From TMED69 sp964642505 (lineage in GTDB: Bacteria; Pseudomonadota; Gammaproteobacteria; Ga0077536): 43,440 nucleotides of DNA. The position numbers were made by a program, and so were the translations under genes. Location: contig CAZXQY010000009.1 of NCBI GenBank assembly GCA_964642505.1, positions 1 to 43,440 on the forward strand, read 5' to 3'. The notes beneath the pieces are model-generated. The model had not been told where the DNA came from. It did no database searches and saw only the letters and a program-made list of their open reading frames with translations. Below, piece after piece: positions 18,579 through 27,257 of the stretch (position 1 is its first letter; every line of letters begins with the position of its first letter).

Positions 18579-19397
18579 TTATTTTTCCCACAATGTCGGA
18601 AAAAAAGTTTCATTCAGTTCGTCCTTACCATCTAATTTGTATTTTCTGTAGATCCGACCGGTGCCTCCGCAGTTCGTCGGATGAAATTTAGCATGGGTCG
18701 GTACGCAGTGGCTGACTAAAGCGCGCCTATGAGACGGAGTCATATTGATTCCTGATCCGTGCCAAGTATGGCCATGGTGAAAAGAGGCGCCTCCGGCTGG
18801 GACAGTTACTTTGACGATATTGAGAGGCTTGTTATTTTTTTTTGCGAAAAATTCTAAGTCTTTTTTGTAGTTTTTGGGAGCATGAAAATTAGTGGTAGGA
18901 GGAGAAAGTCCCCATTTATGTGAACCTGTTACGTACTCTAAAGCACCTGAATCGTCCGAAATTTCATCCAGAGCTATCCAACAAGTCGCCATAGTTTGCG
19001 GTACTATCCAATCATCGTAGGATGCGTCCTGATGAAACATCAGAGATCTAGAGTGAGGCGGTTTCCATAATACATTATCTTGGAGTAACCGTACCCCCTC
19101 CCAGTTCATTAATCTTGAAATTAATTCTCCGATTTTAGGATTGCAAACGATTTTTTTAATTAGGTTGTTCGATTTCCAAGCGTTACAAATCTGTCGAGTC
19201 ACATCATTAGGATCTCGACCAACCTTCCAGTTCCATTCGTCGGGTTCGATGCCAGTCTCAAATTCTCCTTTGAATAATGGTTCGATCAAATTCCCGAGAA
19301 GTTTTGTTTTATCTTCATCCAAGAATTTTTCTAATATTAAGAAGCCATTTTCATTAAATCTTTCAACTAAATCATCCGTCAGATGTAAATCATTCAT
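18579..19397 (-). CDS. Phytanoyl-CoA dioxygenase (PhyH) family protein
   Basis: A 272-residue Fe(II)/2-oxoglutarate oxygenase of the PhyH family. The iron-binding HxD is His122-x-Asp124 (FHQDASYDDW). The distal His is probably His213 in WHGSG, with a 2-oxoglutarate-binding Arg at about 224. Such enzymes alpha-hydroxylate branched acyl-CoAs or hydroxylate small molecules. The substrate is unknown, though a neighbouring crotonase and ALDH fit branched-chain or isoprenoid acid breakdown. Start ATG at 19397 with a weak ribosome-binding site. Confidence 0.9.
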   Translation of the reverse strand: MNDLHLTDDLVERFNENGFLILEKFLDEDKTKLLGNLIEPLFKGEFETGIEPDEWNWKVGRDPNDVTRQICNAWKSNNLIKKIVCNPKIGELISRLMNWEGVRLLQDNVLWKPPHSRSLMFHQDASYDDWIVPQTMATCWIALDEISDDSGALEYVTGSHKWGLSPPTTNFHAPKNYKKDLEFFAKKNNKPLNIVKVTVPAGGASFHHGHTWHGSGINMTPSHRRALVSHCVPTHAKFHPTNCGGTGRIYRKYKLDGKDELNETFFPTLWEK

Positions 19398-19491
19398 AGT
19401 ATTTTAAGGCATGCTTATCTAATGCTTATTTAATTCTAGTATATTGTATTGTGTCGATGTTAATAGTTGTGTTAGATTCTAGCATCGTTCA

Positions 19492-19630
19492 CCCTCTAGT
19501 ATAGGGGGCGGAAGTAGGCCGACGGAAGGAACGCAACGTTCATCCTCTCTAGCAAAGAGAGGCCTCTGGGAGGACGGAAGTACGGCGACCAAAGGAACGC
19601 ATTTTGTCACTCCTATCTCTCGTAGATAGG
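19492..19630 (+). repeat. Array of three short hairpins alternating with a 27-nt direct repeat
   Basis: Three hairpins with perfect or near-perfect 7-bp stems lie in order: CCCTCTA/TAGGGGG (19492-19508, loop 3, one G-T pair), CCTCTCT/AGAGAGG (19544-19562, loop 5) and CCTATCT/AGATAGG (19612-19630, loop 5). Between them are two copies of a 27-nt direct repeat starting CGGAAGTA and ending AAGGAACGCA (19509-19535 and 19575-19601), 23 of 27 bases identical. Stem sequences differ between units while pairing is kept. It sits between the divergent PhyH gene and the small ORF at 19672 and may be a structured leader RNA or a mobile intergenic repeat. Confidence 0.65.
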
Positions 19631-19671
19631 GTTTAGTTACTTTGTGCAATAACTTTGGAGGTAGTTCCGAT

Positions 19672-19845
19672 ATGGAAGCAATAGAAAACACGAACATTTT
19701 TGATCAGGACTCTAAGGCTGGACTCGCGGCTTTACCAGAATTTGGCTATAGGGAGGGTCGAGAATACCCTCCTAATCTTTATGTGAATGGTGCCAACGGA
19801 GAAAGGTATTATTTGGAGTACACTGTTTGGGACAAATATTATTGA
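19672..19845 (+). CDS. Small hypothetical protein, Tyr-rich C-terminus
   Basis: A 57-residue acidic protein, not recognised. The ATG at 19672 has a near-ideal ribosome-binding site (GGAGGT, 9 nt upstream), which is the main support that it is real. The C-terminal third is aromatic, ending RYYLEYTVWDKYY. No signal peptide, membrane segment or Cys residues. It follows a hairpin/repeat array and precedes a hairpin at 19881-19913. No maturation enzyme that would suggest a peptide natural product precursor is nearby. Confidence 0.6.
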   Translation: MEAIENTNIFDQDSKAGLAALPEFGYREGREYPPNLYVNGANGERYYLEYTVWDKYY

Positions 19846-19880
19846 GGCAGGTATATTTCTCGTTTTCTTGGGGAGGCCTC

Positions 19881-19913
19881 CAGAAACCTATTTGTTCAAT
19901 ATTTAGGTTTCTG
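19881..19913. terminator. Hairpin between convergent genes, possible terminator
   Basis: A perfect 10-bp inverted repeat, CAGAAACCTA and TAGGTTTCTG, with a 13-nt loop lies between the small (+) ORF ending at 19845 and the VOC gene ending at 19992 on the minus strand. Its position fits a bidirectional terminator, but no clear T-run follows on either strand. Confidence 0.45.
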
Positions 19914-19991
19914 CCCTTGGATGGGAGAAGCGGCTTTTGTTGTCCCATGATGGTGGTATTAAATCAAGTCCAAAAATAGCTCGCCTGTATT

Positions 19992-20479
19992 TTAGTTGGA
20001 GCCTGGGTTCTCTCTATTGTCCTGCCAAAGCTGAATCATATTTCCGTCATTATCATAAAATAGGAATGAACGTCCTATCTTGGCGCAGGGCCAGACATAA
20101 TCTGTCTGGGTTTCATATCCGGCAGCGCGAATTTTCTTGAAAAAAAGTCGATATCTTCCACCAACAAGCCTAATTCGTGGAAACCAGTATGACCATAACG
20201 AAGATTTTGTGGTGGGGTTCTTTGTACTGCCGGCACTTCGGGTTTTTGTAGTTCAATAAGGGCGCCTTGTTTAGATTTCAGGATTGCCATCTTGGAGCGG
20301 GCACCAGTCACTTGAAAAATATCGTCAAGAAGGTCTGGGTAAATATATGTTTTTGGGTCTGGCTCGGGCCCGTCCGGCAGCATCTTTTCGACAATCAATT
20401 CGAAACCCAAGATATCTCTCCACAAACAAATCGCATCGTCTATGTCGCTAACAAAAATTGCCATATGGTGGAATCGCAT
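19992..20479 (-). pseudogene. VOC (glyoxalase/bleomycin-resistance fold) protein with a frameshift
   Basis: The first 112 codons encode a VOC protein: FHHMAIFVSDIDDA, LWRDILGFEL, GALIELQKP and GFHELGLLVEDI. At a run of seven T (20140-20146 on the plus strand as A) the frame moves by one base. In the original frame translation ends after 134 residues; in the other it resumes exactly where the family continues, with KIRAAGYETQTDYVWPCAKIG and LFYDNDGNMIQLWQD, ending at 19992. Restoring one T would give about 162 residues, a normal length. The break may be a real mutation, homopolymer error or slippage. Function otherwise unknown (isomerase or dioxygenase type). Confidence 0.8.
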
Positions 20480-20558
20480 ATAAGTTCTCTAATATTTCCA
20501 ATTCATATCAGTGCCTTGTTTTATTTTGAGGCTAAGTTTGCTCGGTAATTTCCGGAAT

Positions 20559-22166
20559 TTATACTAAAATACACTCTTTGAAACCCTCTTTTCTGACAGT
20601 GTCGCAGTGTTCTCGGTAGTTATTAGCTCCGCCGCAGTAGGGGAGAACGCGCCGAGGTTTTCCAGGAACATTTGCACACGTGTACCACGAATCGACCTTA
20701 GAAACGAGAGTTTCTCGAGCGACTTCATCGTGATGGCTCACCCAATTGTTTTCGGCCTCTAAAGATGGTTCTATGCTCTGGGCTCCACTATTTAGTACAT
20801 ATTGAATGCAGTCTGTTATCCAGTTTACGTTTTGTTCGATACAGGTTGGTACGTTACAAAAGGCCGCGCCTGGTGACATCGGAGCCATTACCATAAACAT
20901 GTTCGGATAGCCATGAGCTTGCAAGCCTAAAAAGGTGCTGATACCTTTTTCATTCCACTCTTGGCGAAGCAATCGATTATTTCTGCCATACAGATCGATC
21001 GTAGTTAGGGCACCCGTTCCGGCATCGAAGCCGGTAGCAAGAATCAGCGTGTCAAGTTGGTATTCCTTTTCTGAAGTAAGGATGCCGTTTTGGTTTACTT
21101 TTAGTATAGGGTCCTTATTGACATCTACCAGGGCCACATTAGGCTGGTTGAAGACTTCGTAGTAGTTGTTTTCTAGAGGAACCCTCCGTGTTCCGAAACC
21201 ATGATTTTTTGGGATAAGTTTTTCCGCTACGGAAGGATCGTGAATTCGCTCGCGAATGCGTTCAATAACGAATTGAGATATTTCTAAATTTGCCTTTTCT
21301 TCAAAAAACATTTCCGGAAATAGACCGATCCAAAAGCTGAGAGAGCCGTCAGCCCAATATTTTTCCATCATCGCCAAGCGTTCTTTCTTGCTAAGATCAT
21401 GAAAGGGAGTCTCTTCGAAATCAAAAGAGAAGCCAGCGAAAGTTTGGTGTCTGGCTTTCTTGATCGTAGGATATCTAACTCTCAAATCCTCTCTTTTTTT
21501 GTCGTCATACTTTGGATTTCTGATAGGTATAGTGTAGTTTGGAGTTCTCTGAAAAACGGTAAGTTCTTTAACATCTTTTCCAATGCTTTGTATTACTTGA
21601 ATACCGGTAGCACCTGTTCCAATGATTCCAACTTTCTTATCCTTTATTTGCAATCCGGAGCGTGGCCAGCGGCTGGTGTGCGCAAGTTCTCCCCGAAAAT
21701 CTTCGATTCCGTCGACTTCAGGATTTTTGGGCACAGTAAGGCCTCCGCTTCCCATCACTAAAAATCTTCCAGAGAAAGTTTTTCCGTCTGTAGACAGGAG
21801 ATTCCAGTTTTTAGAATTTTCATCGAATCGAGCTTCAGATATCCGCTGCCCAAATTCAAAGTGGCTTTTTAAATCAAATTTTTCGGCAACAAAATTGAGA
21901 TAATTTTCCGTTTCTTCTTGTGCCGGGAACCGTTCACTCCAGTCCCATTCTTCGAGCAGTTCGTCAGAGAAAAAGTATTGATATACATACGATTGGGAGT
22001 CGGTTCTAGCACCCGGATACCTATTCCAGTACCAAGTTCCGCCTACCCCTGTTCCGGCCTCTATTCCCTTTACATTGAGCCCAATTTCTCTCAACTTAAA
22101 AACGGAATACAGGCCTGTAAAACCAGCGCCTATTACCAGCGCATCGTATCCAGAACTCAATGCCAT
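20559..22166 (-). CDS. Cyclohexanone monooxygenase-like Baeyer-Villiger monooxygenase
   Basis: A 535-residue type I BVMO of classical CHMO length. It has FAD-binding GAGFTG near residue 13, GGTWYWNRYPGAR, the fingerprint FRGELAHTSRWP, the NADPH site GTGATG, and the late LATGFDAGTG. It converts ketones to esters or lactones with NADPH and O2. The AGGAGAG ribosome-binding site supports the ATG at 22166. It follows a close paralogue at 22368-23999 in the same direction, suggesting duplication with divergence of substrate range. Confidence 0.95.
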   Translation of the reverse strand: MALSSGYDALVIGAGFTGLYSVFKLREIGLNVKGIEAGTGVGGTWYWNRYPGARTDSQSYVYQYFFSDELLEEWDWSERFPAQEETENYLNFVAEKFDLKSHFEFGQRISEARFDENSKNWNLLSTDGKTFSGRFLVMGSGGLTVPKNPEVDGIEDFRGELAHTSRWPRSGLQIKDKKVGIIGTGATGIQVIQSIGKDVKELTVFQRTPNYTIPIRNPKYDDKKREDLRVRYPTIKKARHQTFAGFSFDFEETPFHDLSKKERLAMMEKYWADGSLSFWIGLFPEMFFEEKANLEISQFVIERIRERIHDPSVAEKLIPKNHGFGTRRVPLENNYYEVFNQPNVALVDVNKDPILKVNQNGILTSEKEYQLDTLILATGFDAGTGALTTIDLYGRNNRLLRQEWNEKGISTFLGLQAHGYPNMFMVMAPMSPGAAFCNVPTCIEQNVNWITDCIQYVLNSGAQSIEPSLEAENNWVSHHDEVARETLVSKVDSWYTCANVPGKPRRVLPYCGGANNYREHCDTVRKEGFKECILV

Positions 22167-22367
22167 CCTGACTCTCCTATTTTTATTATTATATTCTGAC
22201 AGCTTAGAGCTACAAATCCTAGAGCACTAAGTTCCAATGACGGTGATTAGCAACGCAAAAAGCGCAGAGGGAAGGCATCTGGTTGTTGCCACTACGGGCG
22301 GAAATTTCTCATTGATAGAACCATTGAATTTATTACACTTCTATCTACGCAGCCGGTCGTTTGGGCC

Positions 22368-23999
22368 TCAACTCATGTTAAAACCTTCATAACCTGATTT
22401 TGCTATATCGAGGCATTTTTCTCGATAGGTTCCGACTCCTCCGATATAAGACAGTAACCGTCGCGGCTTTCCATTTACATTTGAACCCATATACCAGGAG
22501 TCTGTTTTAGTCACCAGTGTTTGGTTCGCGAGTTCGTCATGATGTGAAACCCATTCGTCCTGGGTTTTTTCGTCCGGTTCTATAACGCATTTTTTTTCTT
22601 TTCTAGCGTACGCGATGCAATCATTAATCCATTCCACCTGTTGCTGAAGGCAAGTAGTCATATTACATAATGCAGCGGAGGGAGCCAAAGGGGCTCCAGC
22701 AGTAAATAAATTGGGGTACCCGTATATTTGAAGGCCCATCGTAGTTCGAATTTCTTCTTCCCATTCGTCTTTCAGGGTTCTTCCGTTACGGCCTTTAATG
22801 TCAATGCGAGTAAGGGCGCCAGATCCTGCGTCAAACCCGGTTGCTAGAATAATGACGTCAAGCTCGTGAATTGTTCCGTCTTTTAATACCAATCCTCTAT
22901 CAGTGACTCGAGTAATCGGGTTGTCTTTTACACCGATCGCCGAAACGTGAGGCAGATGATAGGCTTCTAAATAGCCGCTTTCTAGGGGTACCCGATGGGT
23001 GCCAAATCCATAATCAGTGGGGATCAACAATTCGCATAATTTCTCGTCTTTCAGTCTTTCTTTCATTTTATTTCTAACGAACTCTGATACTTGTTCATTG
23101 ATATCCGCCTCAAAGAATATTTCCTTAAAAGAAGAAAGCCAAAGTTCCAAAGATCCGTTTTCCCAGATACGCTCGAGCGCGGCCAATCGCTCTTCGGGGG
23201 TATTTTCAGACCAATTACCGTCTTGCCATTCAAATTCGAACCCTGAAAAAGTTTTTGGAAGATTCTCCCTGAACCACTCGTATTTCGATTTATACTCCTC
23301 TACTTCTTTTTTTCCGTATTTTGGGTTGTTCATCGCGTTGACGTATTGGGGGCTTCGAATGAACACTTTCAATTCTCGGCAATTCGGAGCAATTGTCTGA
23401 ATCACTTGTATGCCGGTCGCACCATTGCCAACTACACCAACTCGTTTATCAGAAAAGTTTATGTCTTCTTTTGGCCACCGGGCAGTGTGAAATACCTTGC
23501 CCTTGAATTCTGTGATTCCCGGAAACGGTTCTTCCAAAGGTGCGGAGAGCATACCAGTACAAGAGATCAAAAATTGGCAATCGATCATTTGATTTTCCGT
23601 GGTTAGCAACTTCCACCTGCTAGCTTCGTAGTCCCACTGTGCTGATTTTATGGTTGTATTAAATTGTATGTCTCTACGTAGATCTAGGCGGTCAGCTACG
23701 TAATTCATCCATTTTTCGATCTCAGGCTGTTTTGGGAATTTTTCAGACCAACTCCAGTCTTTGTATAATTTTTCATCAAATAGATACTGGTAGATATAGC
23801 TTGCGGAGTCGAATTTAGCTCCGGGATACCTATTCCAGTACCAAGTCCCGCCTACCCCTTCGGCTGAATCGAAAGCTTTCACTTTTAATCCTTGCTCGCG
23901 GATTAAGTGAAGCTGATAAAGGCCTGCCACTCCGCAGCCTATGACAGCTGCATCAACTGTCAGGACGTTTGTTTTTTCAGCAGCTTGCGATGTTCCCAT
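22368..23999 (-). CDS. Cyclohexanone monooxygenase-like Baeyer-Villiger monooxygenase
   Basis: A 543-residue type I BVMO: FAD motif GCGVAG, GGTWYWNRYPGAK, fingerprint FKGKVFHTARWP, NADPH motif GNGATG and LATGFDAGSG. The start is the ATG at 23999, with CAGGAG directly upstream; the GTG at 24017 precedes that site. It is the tandem paralogue of the gene at 20559-22166 and lies downstream of an ALDH and an LLM oxidoreductase, a plausible oxidation series. Substrate not predictable from sequence. Confidence 0.95.
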   Translation of the reverse strand: MGTSQAAEKTNVLTVDAAVIGCGVAGLYQLHLIREQGLKVKAFDSAEGVGGTWYWNRYPGAKFDSASYIYQYLFDEKLYKDWSWSEKFPKQPEIEKWMNYVADRLDLRRDIQFNTTIKSAQWDYEASRWKLLTTENQMIDCQFLISCTGMLSAPLEEPFPGITEFKGKVFHTARWPKEDINFSDKRVGVVGNGATGIQVIQTIAPNCRELKVFIRSPQYVNAMNNPKYGKKEVEEYKSKYEWFRENLPKTFSGFEFEWQDGNWSENTPEERLAALERIWENGSLELWLSSFKEIFFEADINEQVSEFVRNKMKERLKDEKLCELLIPTDYGFGTHRVPLESGYLEAYHLPHVSAIGVKDNPITRVTDRGLVLKDGTIHELDVIILATGFDAGSGALTRIDIKGRNGRTLKDEWEEEIRTTMGLQIYGYPNLFTAGAPLAPSAALCNMTTCLQQQVEWINDCIAYARKEKKCVIEPDEKTQDEWVSHHDELANQTLVTKTDSWYMGSNVNGKPRRLLSYIGGVGTYREKCLDIAKSGYEGFNMS

Positions 24000-24215
24000 T
24001 TTTTTCTCCTGTCGCACGTCGGTTTACCGAGATTTTCCCTTGGGGCTGCTCTATGTTAAGAGTAACCAAAATGCTCATCATAGGCTTTCGAACAATTGTC
24101 AAATCTCTGATTTTGGTCTTTTGATTTGCTTATTACAGCACGAGAGGTCTTACTTTTGAAGGACCGGTGCGTTTACACCGATATAAGTTACTGCTGCAGT
24201 GTGTTTGTTTTGACT

Positions 24216-25652
24216 TCAGTCCAACTGCCTTATCACCAAATTTCTGATCTCGGTCATATCTTCCATCGCGAAAATCACTCCTTCACGGCCTAGTCCCGAA
24301 TCCTTAACTCCACCGTAGGGCATATTGTCTACTCGATAAGAAGGTACGTCTCCCACCAAGATGCCACCAACGTCGAGTGTGTCCCAGGCTTTCATCACTT
24401 TGTATATGTCTTTAGTGAAGATTCCTGCCTGAAGGCCAAAACGGGAAGAGTTGACTCGTTCAATAATTTCCGAGAAATCTGCATACGATTCGATAATAGC
24501 TACTGGTCCAAATGCCTCTTCACAAACCACTTTGCTATCGCTAGGAGCATTTTCCAGAAGAGTAGCCTCCAGCATCGCTCCGTCCCGCTTGCCCCCGCAA
24601 AGTACCGTAGCACCGTTACTTTCTGCCTCGTTTATCCAATTTTCTAATCTGATGGCTTCGGATTCGGCGATCATCGGGCCGATGAAGGTTTCTTCTTCTT
24701 TGGGGTTCCCAGTTCTAAGTGTAGCCGTAGCGGCGACTAGCTGTTTTTTTGCTTCCGAATAAATCGATTCGTGAATGTATATCCTTTGAACGGAAATACA
24801 ACTTTGACCAGATTGGTAGAATGCTCCGAAAATTATCCGCTCGATCGCGTCGTTTAAATCAGTATCTGAGTCCAATATAACTGCTGCGTTGCCACCAAGT
24901 TCCAGGACGACTTTCTTTTTCCCCGCTTTAGATTTTAAGGCCCAGCCTACGTCCGGTGACCCAGTAAAAGACAGTAGCTTGAGCCGTTCATCGGTAGTGA
25001 ACAAATCGGCGCCATCCCTTGCACAGGGTAGTATAGAGAATGCTCCTGAAGGTAGATCGGTTTCGGCTAGTATTTCACCTATTATCAGAGCCCCCAATGG
25101 AGTACGTGACGCTGGCTTCATTACGAAAGGACAACCTACTGCCAAGGCAGGAGCTATCTTGTGCGCGGCCAAGTTGAGGGGAAAATTAAACGGAGAAATA
25201 AAAGAGCAGGGGCCTATAGGAACTCTTTTCCACATACCTCGGTAGCCCTTGCTTCTAGGCGAGATATCCAAAGTTTGCAGGGAGCCATCCAACCTAACCG
25301 ACTCTTCTGCAGCTATTTTAAAGGTGTCAATTAGTCGAGTGACTTCTCCTCGAGAGTCTTTGATTGGCTTGCCTGCTTCTATACAAAGAATATCGGCTAT
25401 TTCATCAAACCTTTGTTCAAATCGGTCGACGCAGTGCTGAAGCACAAGTTGTCGTTCGTAGGATGCCATAGACGCAAAAGCTGGTGCTGCTTTTTCGGCG
25501 GCTTCTATTCCTCTTCCGATTGTTTCGGCGTCGGCAATTTCGACTTTAGCAACAGCTTGACCAGTATATTTGTCAATTAGGTCAATCGCTTTCCCAGATT
25601 CTTCAGGTTTGTTGGCTAGGTAGAAAGGGTATTTCTTTTTTAGTTTGGTCAT
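24216..25652 (-). CDS. Aldehyde dehydrogenase, NAD(P)-dependent
   Basis: A 478-residue ALDH superfamily enzyme oxidising an aldehyde to its acid. Catalytic residues: Asn156 in SPFNFP, Glu251 in LELGGN and nucleophile Cys285 in SGQSCIS. Overall features recall the lactaldehyde/glyceraldehyde-type or succinate-semialdehyde-type ALDHs; exact substrate unknown. The ATG start has only a weak GAGAC upstream. It lies 57 bp after the LLM gene on the same strand and about 220 bp before the BVMO pair, consistent with one catabolic block. Confidence 0.94.
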   Translation of the reverse strand: MTKLKKKYPFYLANKPEESGKAIDLIDKYTGQAVAKVEIADAETIGRGIEAAEKAAPAFASMASYERQLVLQHCVDRFEQRFDEIADILCIEAGKPIKDSRGEVTRLIDTFKIAAEESVRLDGSLQTLDISPRSKGYRGMWKRVPIGPCSFISPFNFPLNLAAHKIAPALAVGCPFVMKPASRTPLGALIIGEILAETDLPSGAFSILPCARDGADLFTTDERLKLLSFTGSPDVGWALKSKAGKKKVVLELGGNAAVILDSDTDLNDAIERIIFGAFYQSGQSCISVQRIYIHESIYSEAKKQLVAATATLRTGNPKEEETFIGPMIAESEAIRLENWINEAESNGATVLCGGKRDGAMLEATLLENAPSDSKVVCEEAFGPVAIIESYADFSEIIERVNSSRFGLQAGIFTKDIYKVMKAWDTLDVGGILVGDVPSYRVDNMPYGGVKDSGLGREGVIFAMEDMTEIRNLVIRQLD

Positions 25653-25709
25653 TTTAATGTCTCAGTTTACGGCCAATTTAAGCACATTTTCTATTTCATA
25701 AAGTTCGGA

Positions 25710-26789
25710 CTAGGCTGCCGTTTCTACGCCCCAACTTTTAACTTCGGGCAGCACCTCTTGGCCGAATAATCTCATACTTTTCTCGACGTCATCGTGCGAC
25801 ATTCCGGCATAACTCATCATAACTGCCCACTCAAAGTCACCTAGCACTTCTTTCCGTTTTTCAAGTTTATCTAGAATTTGCTGAGGTGTGCCGTAAGCTT
25901 GTACATTCACATAATCTTCAAGGGATTGCTCTTTGCCCGCAGCTTTAAGAATATCTACGGCACCAGCATAGGCTTCGTATCCCTTCATATCGCGATGATA
26001 GTCTTCTAGGAATTCATAGTGCTCTAAAACACTTAAATAGTACGAAGAAATATATTTTCTGGCCATTTCTTCCGCTTTGCCAGCGTCCTTATCGCAGTAG
26101 GTTACATCTATGACGACTGGAGGTGGAGCTGGTCTATTATGCGCCTTAACGAACTCAGCCCTATAAGCCTCAATGCCTGGCATGTGCTTTTCTATCTCGA
26201 ATTGTAGAAACGTCATCATGTTCGCGCCTAGATTTGCAACTACGGGTACCGTATCAGGTGACATCGCTACTCCATAGAAACGATCTTTGAAAGTACGGCT
26301 AGGTCTAGGCCTAATTTCCGTACGTTTTTGTGGGTAGAACGGGCCGTCGCCTTCTATAAATCCTGTTTCCAGTGCCTTAATAATCATCGGAGCAGCTTCG
26401 TCAAAGCGAGGCCTCGCTTCTTCCATATCTATTCCGAAAGCCTCATATTCTTGTCGAGCTAAGCCACGACCAACGCCAAAAACGAGACGGCCATCACACA
26501 AAGCGTCCAACATACACAACTTCTCAGCGACTCGAATGGGGTCGTTCCACGGTAGGATCACTGCCCCCGTACCTAATTTTATTCGAGACGTACGGGCGGC
26601 TAGCCAAGTTAATGTCTGTAGGTTATCTGGTACAATGGAGTAGTCATCAAAATGATGCTCAGCAGACCAGCAGATATCGAAACCACAGTCTTCGGTCAGC
26701 TCAGCAAGAGCCATCTCTTTTTTGACGAAATCGGCGTCTGACATCCCTTTGTGAACGTTCTGATTGACTATCAAATAACCTACTTGCAT
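25710..26789 (-). CDS. LLM-class flavin-dependent oxidoreductase
   Basis: A 359-residue luciferase-like (LLM) TIM-barrel oxidoreductase that would use reduced FMN or F420. Typical segments: CWSAEHHF near the N-terminus, ARTSRIKLGTGAVILPWNDP and GRLVFGVGRGLARQEYEAFG. It has the longer form with an insertion ending KEVLGDFEWAVMMSYAGM. The ATG at 26789 is preceded by AGGAGAT; an adjacent GTG at 26792 is also possible. It heads the (-) block of ALDH and BVMOs. A second LLM gene is cut by the window's right edge. Confidence 0.92.
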   Translation of the reverse strand: MQVGYLIVNQNVHKGMSDADFVKKEMALAELTEDCGFDICWSAEHHFDDYSIVPDNLQTLTWLAARTSRIKLGTGAVILPWNDPIRVAEKLCMLDALCDGRLVFGVGRGLARQEYEAFGIDMEEARPRFDEAAPMIIKALETGFIEGDGPFYPQKRTEIRPRPSRTFKDRFYGVAMSPDTVPVVANLGANMMTFLQFEIEKHMPGIEAYRAEFVKAHNRPAPPPVVIDVTYCDKDAGKAEEMARKYISSYYLSVLEHYEFLEDYHRDMKGYEAYAGAVDILKAAGKEQSLEDYVNVQAYGTPQQILDKLEKRKEVLGDFEWAVMMSYAGMSHDDVEKSMRLFGQEVLPEVKSWGVETAA

Positions 26790-27257
26790 CACCTATCTCC
26801 TAAATTTGTTCCTGCCCTTTATCTCGACATTATCGTAAAATACGTCTTCGGTCGAGTAAAAACGTCTTCAATAGTCGCTATTTTCTTAAAGAAAACCCGG
26901 ATGTTTTCGTGAGGCAAGCTCGACCCCTTCTAGTGTCCTGACAAACATTAGCCGCTTAAACAGTAGATTCGCAGCCTTTGGACTGATTAAATTCGTAAGC
27001 CCAGTGTAGTTGCAGTTCTATGTCAATTAATCGACGCTGAAATAAGTTTGACTTTCAATAATATATAAGGTTTCTTTACTGTCGGAACTAAGGATTTCAC
27101 ATAGCAGCTTGATCGCTCGGAGACCAAATTTCTTTATCTTAGATATTATTAAAAGGAACAGGTATTTTTCTCGCTAAAGTTCTATAAATTGGTTGAATAT
27201 CGGTAGATATTAAGCGAATATTATTCTTAAAAATAGATATATTTGAAGAGGGTTCTA
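26790..27257. other. Gene-free divergent intergenic region
   Basis: 468 bp between the divergent LLM and DUF1326 genes. It is AT-rich, notably from 27040 to 27240, and must hold promoters for both directions, but I see no convincing -35/-10 pair, operator dyad, RNA gene or coding frame. Confidence 0.5.

Noticed and set aside
19492..19630. CRISPR array or tandem glycine riboswitch
   Set aside because: Only two diverged repeats with unequal spacers and internal hairpins, no cas genes, and no match to the glycine aptamer consensus on either strand.
19479..19697. 72-codon minus-strand frame across the hairpin-repeat array
   Set aside because: Its repeated peptide pattern is just translation of the 27-nt repeats and hairpins, and there is no ribosome-binding site.
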